From: Papilionanthe hookeriana x Papilionanthe teres
Taxonomy: Eukaryota; Streptophyta; Magnoliopsida; Asparagales; Orchidaceae
Length of the DNA: 64,000 nt
NCBI GenBank assembly: GCA_022702705.1
Contig: CM040424.1
Coordinates: 79,425,452 to 79,489,451 of the forward strand
Reading direction: 5' to 3'
Shown: positions 27,401 to 36,400 of the stretch, one piece after another
How the letters are laid out: the number at the start of each line of letters is the position of its first letter
Numbering within the stretch: the stretch's first letter is position 1
The notes under the pieces: generated by a model
The model's database searches: none
Told to the model about the DNA's origin: nothing
Seen by the model: the letters and a program-made list of their open reading frames with translations, nothing else
Made by a program: the position numbers and the translations under genes

Positions 27401-30400
27401 CTTCTCTAGTAACGGTGAATGATACCGTCATCCTACTGTTCACTGGGATCCCGGAGCGAGTCCCGATGTCGTAGGATGAGATATCATTCTACTCTATCAC
27501 CTGGCGTGCGCTTTTGCATCATCGCCGTCATCGCCCCAAAACAAAACAAAACAAAACCGACTCCGAGTGAAGCGGGAACACGGGTAAATTAACGAGGAGG
27601 GAAGAAGAGGAGATTAACCCGCCTCCGGACCCGAAAAGACTAAAACGGGAGGAAGGTTAATCCACTCGCCCCTAAAACATGTAACAACGACCGAAAGCAT
27701 GACCCGAGGTCCTCGAATCGATCCCGGGACGTCATTTTCTCACTTGGACACAATTGGATCGGCCCGAAATGGGTATCCTTTGCATTCGGATAAAACTAAA
27801 CCAAAAGCAATGACCTTCGAGAACCGTTTAAAAACTTCGCAAATCGAACGAGAAAAGAAAAGAAAAATGATGCGGGAAAACCGACTACTGGACTCCAAAC
27901 TCCGCATAGAAATCCGGATATGTCAAATCTCAAAAACAAACATCAGCCCCTAAGGCACAGACTCTCTCAATAGGTCTACCTACTGGCTCGGGGCCGGGGT
28001 CACAATAGGAGAATCAGGAGAACTTCCAATCCATAAGAAAGTGAGTATACCAGCCCAAAAGTCTCAAAACTAGCACCAATCCCACCAAGTAAAATCTTTA
28101 AGAAAGTGCCTCAAGTATCGATCCCCAATTCACTCCAAAAGCAGACAAGAAACAATTCTGAATTACATTTCCCATCAATTCCAAGTTCAAACATAGCAAT
28201 AAGCAAAGCCATCACCACATTAATCACCACCATGAGGCTCTCGGCCAAGGCCACAACAAAGGGGCAGCAATAAGTAAAGCCCCCATCCAACCTCAAAATC
28301 ACAAATCAACATCAAGAGGCTCACGGCCAAGCCCCAAACTGAACCCAGATCCTTCACAAACGCACTAGAGAGCCCTCACTAAATAGACATAGAGCTCAAC
28401 CCACATAAAGCCCAAACATAGCACAAACCCGAGCCCAATTCTAAATTAAAGCAGCCCCAACATCAAATCAAACCCGAAGAGCACCAAAGTCCCAACCCGA
28501 GCCAAGATAGGATCAAACCCGAGCCATCAGTAAGCACCCAGCCGAACCAAATAAATCAGCCCAACTCCAAATTACAACAGCTCCAGCATAAAGCTAAACC
28601 CAAACCAATTATCGAGCAAGAAACCGAGCCAACAATGAGCTACATCCCACTCAAAACAGAGCTAAAATAGGGATTAACATTAGGAGGGGAAAATCGAGCC
28701 ACTGCAAGCCCAACCCGAGCCATAGAAAGGATGGGAACCAACCTAAAATCAAGCTACATCATTCTCCACTCAAGGCTAAAACAAAAGAAGAGTTAAAGGA
28801 GCCAAACCCGAGCCCATATAGGGTCGAACCCGAGCCATGGCTGGGCTGGAATGAAGCCAGCTTCAATTCGAAAACAAGAATACAGCAATGCCAACTGAAA
28901 ACGAGCCATATGAGGCCAAAATCCGGCTAGGATCGAAGCTTAAAACAAAGAGTATAGCAAAATCTCAACAAAGCCCAATATAAGAATAAATCCAGAATAC
29001 CAAAGTAGGCTCTCAAATCGGAAATAAATCAAACCAACCAAGTTCCCAAACAGAGTCAAAATGAGCCTCTTAAAACATTGAAATAAGAATAGCAAGTATC
29101 CACATGTTAGAATAGCCTTTCAAGTAAGAGTTAAGCCAAGCCAACTAGATTTCCAAAGGAATTATGATAGAATTAAAGCCACACCTAACATGAAGCTAAT
29201 ATGCACATTTCCTCATGTCCAACATGCTAAGATATAGAGCCTTTATACCTTGCTACAAATTTTGATAACATGCATTTTTATTAAGGCAAAGCTACAAGGA
29301 GCAAGAAATGAGCTCCACATATATGTAAAATTAAGTAAATACTTCCATGCCTCATGTCAAGCTAAAGTGAGCAAGGAACATCTCAATACCCATCTCATCA
29401 TGCTTGCAAGCAAGAACAAACATAGAAATATCTCAAATCTTCATAACATGCTTTCATAAAGGACTAGACTTCCATATGTACAAGACATAAAGCCACCACA
29501 TGCTTTACATGAGAACAAACATGAATTCTTCCAAATTGAGTTTAAACTTCTCCCTAGCATGCAACTTTTGTAAGGGAAAGTCACAAGGAGCAAGCACCAA
29601 GCCCCACATGCATGAAAGAGTCAAAGGCTCCTCAACAATTCATAACAACAATAGTAAGTAAAGAGCTTTACTCAAAAATATTTGCTAGAGCTTACTAGAG
29701 AAGCTAGTAGCTTATTATGAGAACCATACCTACCACATGCTTGCAAGGCTCAAGTGAACCCTCTCAATATCTCATACTAGAAAAGACCAAATATAAAACC
29801 ACATTTTATCATCTTAAGCAAATAGAGAAAAGAAAGGAGCCAATGTCATGCCACATTCTCATTACCTCAAGCAAATAATCAAGCTTATACTTTTAAAACA
29901 TGCTCATGTTTCTATTCTCCACATGCTTCAAGTAATAAAATATTCCCAAATATAGTCACGATAGTGAGTTAGCATTCTGTAACACCCCACAGAACCATCT
30001 CCAATGGCTCGACAGAGAGAACCAAAAGGCAGTAGAGCATAAGAGATAAAAAGGTACATTCCTGAAGCAAAAATGAGCAATATAGAAACTTTAAAGGTAT
30101 TCTCCAACCTCAACTCTCCCTCCAACAGCAAGAGGACGCCAATCCAAGCACAAAAAACTAAGGGAGTAAGTGAGAAAGAAAAATGGCAGAGTTTCCCCTC
30201 TCTCAGAAACTTTTTTTTGGCCAGCCCTAAACTCATCTCAGAATGAAGCTTTTATAGGCAAAGGAGAAGGAGGAAGGGCCGCTCCCTACTTGTAGAGTCA
30301 AATAAGATCGAGGGAGGTACGGGGGATGGAGGGAAATGCTGCAGGGAGATTCGACAAAGGATCGGGTCTCACGGGAAATGCCGCAGGGATAACGTACGCG

Positions 30401-33400
30401 CCGAAAAAAAGTCGCCAGGAGCCACTTGCTCTAGCAGGGATAAGAGAGGAGAGATCGAGTGCGGCTCGAGGAGGAGATCGCAGGAGATGGGCCGCCTGCT
30501 GCTGCGAAGATGAGGGAAAGAGAGGAAGGCCTCGACCTGGCGTGCGAACAAGAAAACGGGACCGAGCGGGAGAATGGGGAGCCGGCTGAGTCGAGCGTGA
30601 GGGGGATTAGGGCTTAGGAAATATATTATATTTAAACATATATTTTAACAATAATAATATAAATATTATTATTATTAATATAATAATTGTAATCATTTCG
30701 TAAGTTTCGTCCCCGACAGGCTATCGTCGCAAATTTAACGTCAATTTTAGGTGAAATCGACGTTGCGGATGCATCGGCGCAGTCCGTTTCGTCATCCGAG
30801 GTCGTCTGGGCAAACTCGTCGACGGTCACGTCAAAATTGCGTCGAAATTTGGTATCGTCGCAAAATTCGACTCGAGTCCGATCGATCAGAATGGTACGTG
30901 TGTAAGATGTGCACGAGGCTGTCCTAATGTCCAGAGGTCCTATAGGGACTCAATTTGAACTCCTGACGTCAATTTCGACCAGCTATAGACTAGCGGTACG
31001 GAATCTCGTACAGGATTTCAAAGAGTAACGAAGTGGCTTCTAGACACTCTAAAACGAGGTGGGTCCCATCGCTAGGAATCTAGGATCATCGGGGAAGCTC
31101 CTGAGGCTAGAATCCTAAATCTAGGAGGAATACTAAACCTCGACAAAAAGTGAGGTCAACAGGGGGTCATATGGTTTGTAGCACCAGAGTCTATGATCCA
31201 GGAATTTGGATCATAGAATTTGTCTAAGACATTCATGCAGGTAGGTTTACCTGAAAGAGCCATCGAACCTGTACCAGAAGGTTTCCCAAGAGAACCCATC
31301 AAGCTTCTCAACTTCTCAATTTCTTCACTGTTGAACATTGACACGGTGGAACAGAGAAATTTAGAGCAATTAAGGCTGTTCCTGTTCCTGGATGACGCGA
31401 GTAAGAGACGACTCGGATCGCAGGAGATCGCACGGCTTACGGCGGCAACGAATGAAGGCCGCGAAAAACTCCCGGCGGAAAGGGAGCAGATCGTCAAGGA
31501 CGACGCAGAAGCAGATCATCGAGGACGATGCGTTCGGCGCGCAGGAAGCGAAGGAAGTGTTCGGCGCGACGACGAGTTCAGCACGACGACGAGTTCGTAG
31601 CAATAAAGGCTGCGGGAAAAACTCCTGCGGGAAAGAGACAGAAATGCCCGTTCCTGTTCGACAATAAAGGCTAAGGAGACGTTTCTGTTCCTGGATAATC
31701 CGAACGGCGCGCAGAATGTCGCGAAGGTCACGCCGGAAGGAGGCGCTGGAAGCGGATGAAGCTTACGGCGAGTTCGAGGACGATACGTTTGGCTTAGGAA
31801 GCGACGGCGAGTTCGGCGCAGATCGTTGAGGATCTTCGCGCAGGAAGGAGGCGCGGACGACGGCGAGCAGATCGTCGAGGGTGTTCGCGCAGGAAGGAGG
31901 CGCAGACGACGCGTTCGGCACTATGGCGAGTTCGGAGCGGACGACGCAGACGAAGCAGATGAAGTGGACGAAGCGGATGAAGCGGAAGACGCAGACGCGA
32001 ATCAACGCAAAGGAAGAAGACAGAAGCAATGAAGGCTTCGATTTAGGGCTCTGATGCATGTGGAAAATCAGAGAAGAAGAAAAATAATTCTGTATTTTCT
32101 TACTTTGAATTGGAAATACAAGTTGTTATATAGAGGAGATTACGATGAATAAAAAGCGAAACTATCTACCTATATCCTCGATTTAAGGGATTACAATTTA
32201 ATACAAATTAATACAAATTAATACAAATTGATTCTTGATTTATTCTCCCAATCTATTTACAGGATAAATCTGGAAACTTCAATAGGATTGTTGGAAGAAG
32301 GTTAGATATACATTATGTGTTTTATTAGTTGGATGGATTGTTGGTAGAAAGGGTATATGTAAATATATGCAGGATGGATTCTTAGGATATGGTTTATTTA
32401 GATATACATTATGTAGTTGGAAGGTGAGATGTCATTAAAGTCGATCAATGGGTTATGGGGTAGGAGATGGAGGTGAACAAGATGATATTTGCTGTTTTGA
32501 AGAAAAGGGTTGATTAGTTTGGTTAAAATGTTTCATTATATAAAGTATTAGTGTGGTTAGTGTTTGGTGGTGATGATGGACAATGTTTTTGGTTTATTGG
32601 CATTTGGTGTTATTTTTAATGTTCTCTTTACCAAGTTTTTTTTGGGAGCCCCTTAAATGCCTAGAAAAATCATTTTAGAGATATTTGAAGAGGGTATCAC
32701 AAATTATTATTTTTTTAGTTTCTAGTATTAATTTGAAAAAAATTAAGTAATCTCCATATCTTAATTCCAATTGAGTTTAGATGCTTGCATATCTATAGAG
32801 CTTTGTTGAACATGTTATGTTTGTAATTTTAAAATGTATTTCTTATATATTTTTAGGTTTTTGATACTCACTATTAAATGAGGTGTATATCTTTTTTAAT
32901 ACTATTATGAAGGGGTTTTATTGGTTCTGAAATATCTAATGTGTAGCCATTGCATTTTTGTTACAAACAACACAACTGCTTCGTGCCAAATTGGTCATTT
33001 ATCCAGAAAAAACTGTAAATCAGTTGTTTTTCAAACGGACAAACCAAACAACTAAACAACTTTTATTCAGGACAATGGTAGAATGATCAATTATCCAGAA
33101 TCAGCTGTTTTCCAAACGCATAAACTAAACAACTAGCCAGCTTATCAGAATAAACTGCTGATCAGCAGATTATTAGGATAAACTGCTTATCTTGATAAGC
33201 TGCGACTGCCCCAAACAGACCCTAACTCATGGAACAATATCTTAGGACTACTTAACACGATATGAGCAAAATAGACGGGTTTACGGATAATAGGTGTTCT
33301 TAAATATGATATCATAATGGTCTTCTAGGACTTGGAGTTTATCTCGCACCAAGTTAATATTATTCTCTTATTTAAGTTATTAAAGTTGATTTTGACAATT

Positions 33401-36400
33401 TATGGGTTGTTTAACATTCCTAAGTGATCATATTTTGATTAATATATGGACTACATAATGATCTTGATAATTAACTTTATTTTTTTAAAATATTTTTGCA
33501 CGTCTTTTAATTAGTGTAATAGTCAGCCTAGTCATTTTCCTTAATGGTTACTTAACATTTTTTATTGGTGCATTTTTAACTTTATAATTGTACATGCCTA
33601 AATCATAGTTTTTCTTCGTTTATTTTTATAGGTATTATTTTTAGAATTTCTATGCAATTTTAGGTGGCCTCTTATTTTTTGTAATATTTTCATCTGTTCA
33701 TGTGCTACTTGGATATTGATGGTTATTTATGGCCCAAAAATTGAATTCACAGAATATTTTTTTATAAACTTCATCTTTATTGTCTCTTTTCATGATATAT
33801 TTCTGGGACTCTCTATTTTAATTACTCAACTTTAGTCTATTTGTTAATAATTAACAATACCACACACTAAATTTCAATTAAATTTATCGTACATCTATTT
33901 GCTTTGGCCTCTTCACCCTGTGTCTTGACAGATGTTTTGTTGAGAGCCTTTGTAATGTATAGTGATTGATCTATTGGTAAAACTAAACAATGTTGTATGA
34001 TATACTCCAACACATGCCTAGTCTGTACTTTTGTCTATTTATTCAGGACAATTCAGTTTGTAATGTAAATTCTTTATCATATTTCTTTTCCCTTTATAAT
34101 TAAACAAGGCGATCACATGCTATTGCTCTAATTCTAATTTTTTTCATCCTTGTTTTTATGTAACGAATAGTTTTTTAATTCAGGTATTGGCTTTATGCAG
34201 CAGTTAAACTCAGGTGTTTGCTTGTGACTAATGATGAAATGAGAGATCACATATTCGAACTCCTAGGTAGAAGCTTTTTTCCTAAATGGAAAGAAAGGCA
34301 TCAGGTACACATTAGGAATCTTTTAAAGTTCCATGGCACAATTTGTTAACATGTAGCCATAGTTCCTGTTACTTTGTAACTAGCATGTCTGGCATTGTAT
34401 TTTAAGCATTGTATCTCTTTTGACTAACTGCATGATATGCTTGTCATGCTTGCAAATATACTAGTTAGTTATCATGTTATTAAGGTTTTGAGACTACATG
34501 TTTTCTTTTGCCATTTTAATTGTTTAGCAATAATGATGCAAGCCCCGCATCATTACTAATTTGTGGTTCTTTAAGTAGCTTCTTTGTTTCTTTAAATGAT
34601 GTATGTTGTATTTATGCCACTCAAATTGATGTATGATGCGATATTGGATTTTAAATGCAACTAGATGATGTGATGGATAAAAACTTTATGATTGGGAATT
34701 AATAGTTTTAAAAGCCACCCATTAAAACAAGTACTTTCTTTTGGCATAAACTTGAAAATATGAAAAATTCTAGCCAAATGATCTAATGATCATTTTAATA
34801 TTTGAAATCAACAAAAAAATTAAAAGCCATAAGATATCAGCGACTTGATTAAAATTTTCACAAGAATTAAAATCTGTTGAGCGTCCTCATAAAATTTATA
34901 GTAGGATCTTTAGAAAATAAGTTTCAAGAAAATAATTCACTAAATAAGAGAAAATTAGGTGTCACGGGGCATTGGGAGATAATTTCTCTCAAAAGTTAAG
35001 CAAGCATTTGTCCAATAGGAGATTGATGAGGAAATTTGAAATTTAATCAAGTCATTTGGTTTTACTTTACATGTCTAAAATATGGACTTTGTGAAAGCAT
35101 TATTCCCTTTTTGTAGTTGTTGTTGGCTTCTAAAAAGTGGCTTATTTTATCCTATATGTAAAATTGCTTATGCATCCCATATTACAAATTTATATTTTTA
35201 ATTTAACTCTTTAAATTGGAATGGTTACCTAAAGCACTTGTTTCTATATATACATGAAATTCATATGTAGTTTTTGAAAAACATTGAAAAGTTGAACTCA
35301 ATTAAGATTATTAACTATTTATCACCCATAAGTCGAAGATTAACTAAAGTGCTCATTAAGATTTTAAGTGACTTGGTGTGTTCTGCCTAAAGAGCACAGA
35401 AATGGGTGGAATTTGATGCTATCAATAGTTGAATTATGTATTAATCGATCCACAATTGTAATTCATTTTGGAGTTAGCTTGGGTTATTAAATTTGAAAAC
35501 CTTTAGACTCTGTTGAACTTGTTATTGAATCTAGGCCCAATGAATTCATGTAATTATTTGTAAATCCTATGCATTATTGCATGAAAACATTTGCAGGGAA
35601 TTAATAATAATTATAGCAATTATAATTCACCGTTTGATGTGCCTACCTGAGATATGAATTTGAAATCTTGAGATGGAGTAATTGTGCACTGAAATCCAGA
35701 AAAATTTTCTGTATAAGCCTTTAAGAAACTAGTCTTCCTCCTGCTAAATGCTGCAGTTGTTTCACTGCCTTACTACGTCTCTAATTTAGCGCTTGGTACT
35801 TTCAATGCTAAGTTTAGGTAAAAATTCCTATTTAAGGCCTCATTTGATTGAACTTACGCTTTGATTGAACATGCGCATTCATAAACTCTTTTCAAAATCA
35901 ACTTTTGAAAAATAATTTTTTAAAGCGACAAGGAAATTTCGGTTTTAAATGGGGAGTATTAATGGATTTTGGTAAAACTTGATCTTAGAAAAGCACGCAA
36001 ATCAAACTAATTACAACATGTTAGTGACATCTCTTAGATGGGAAAGCACTGAAGAAGCTTTCCCAAACGAGGCCTAAGTCCGAGTCCTTGAGGATTTCAT
36101 GAATTGAAATTTGTTGAATAGTTTCTACTAGCTGCAGATAGTTTTTGTTGCATTAAATTTTGTTGCGTCTGAGTGGACCTAAAATATTTTATGCAATTCC
36201 TTTTTTTTGGATTTTTTGAATGCTAATAGGATCCCTGGAACATTTAAAATTAATTTAAATTGAAGTAAAGCTTCAAATTTCCTCTCATCTTTTTTGGGTA
36301 TATTGGAGGTGTCCTTATTAAGTGCTTTACATGCATGAATGAATACTAGGGCGAGTCTCAGTTCTACCATTATTTTTGTCATTTTAATTGTTTAGTTGTT

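Larger units (their letters stand above)
23026..32284 (-). mobile_element. Ty1/copia retrotransposon, antisense, gag-less, in PRORP intron 3
   Basis: Two LTRs (23026-23262 and 32059-32284) are flanked by an exact GGATT target duplication (23021-23025 and 32285-32289). In element orientation, a degenerate initiator-Met primer site (GCATCAGAGCCC, about 32045-32056) follows the 5' LTR and a TTGAGGGGGAG polypurine tract (about 23263-23273) precedes the 3' LTR. Minus-strand pol pieces follow in order: protease (31156-31340), then after an insertion GAG-pre-integrase and integrase (about 26244-25150), RT (24806-23960) and RNase H (to about 23500). A recognisable gag is absent. Frameshifts and stops make it immobile on its own. 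Confidence 0.88.
22424..33223. mobile_element. Harbinger-like element 2, split by a copia insertion
   Basis: The left end GGGCCCGTCTGGGGCAGC, preceded by TAA, pairs with the inverted right end GACTGCCCCAAACAGACCC, followed by TAA at about 33224-33226. The 3-bp duplication is exact and the TIR family is that of 17858-18890. Removing the copia element (23026-32284) and one GGATT copy leaves about 1.5 kb. The left part carries GC-rich cargo (22492-22700) with a 54-bp tandem duplication of an ATCGAGAGCTCTGC…CTCCCTCTTCTTCG unit. The right subterminal region repeats GATAAACTG/CAGCTTATC words. No transposase is encoded. Confidence 0.75.
9754..34183 (+). other. PRORP intron 3 (about 24.4 kb, repeat-filled)
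   Basis: Bounded by a consensus GTAAGA donor and a T-rich TTTTTTAATTCAG acceptor, with PRORP protein sequence continuous across it (…SNDD-W-YWLYAA…). About 7.3 kb is a decayed chromovirus and about 10.8 kb a composite Harbinger-like/copia/LTR nest. The remainder (9754-12347, 19620-22420, 33227-34183) is AT-rich with no gene I can recognise. A degenerate duplication of a GCCGTGTTGAT…GAGGGGTC segment occurs near 20178-20222 and 20403-20450. Confidence 0.9.

Noticed and set aside
30326..30589. 87-codon Arg/Gly-rich frame
   Set aside because: It lies in the non-coding nested block, is compositionally biased, and has competing frames on the other strand.
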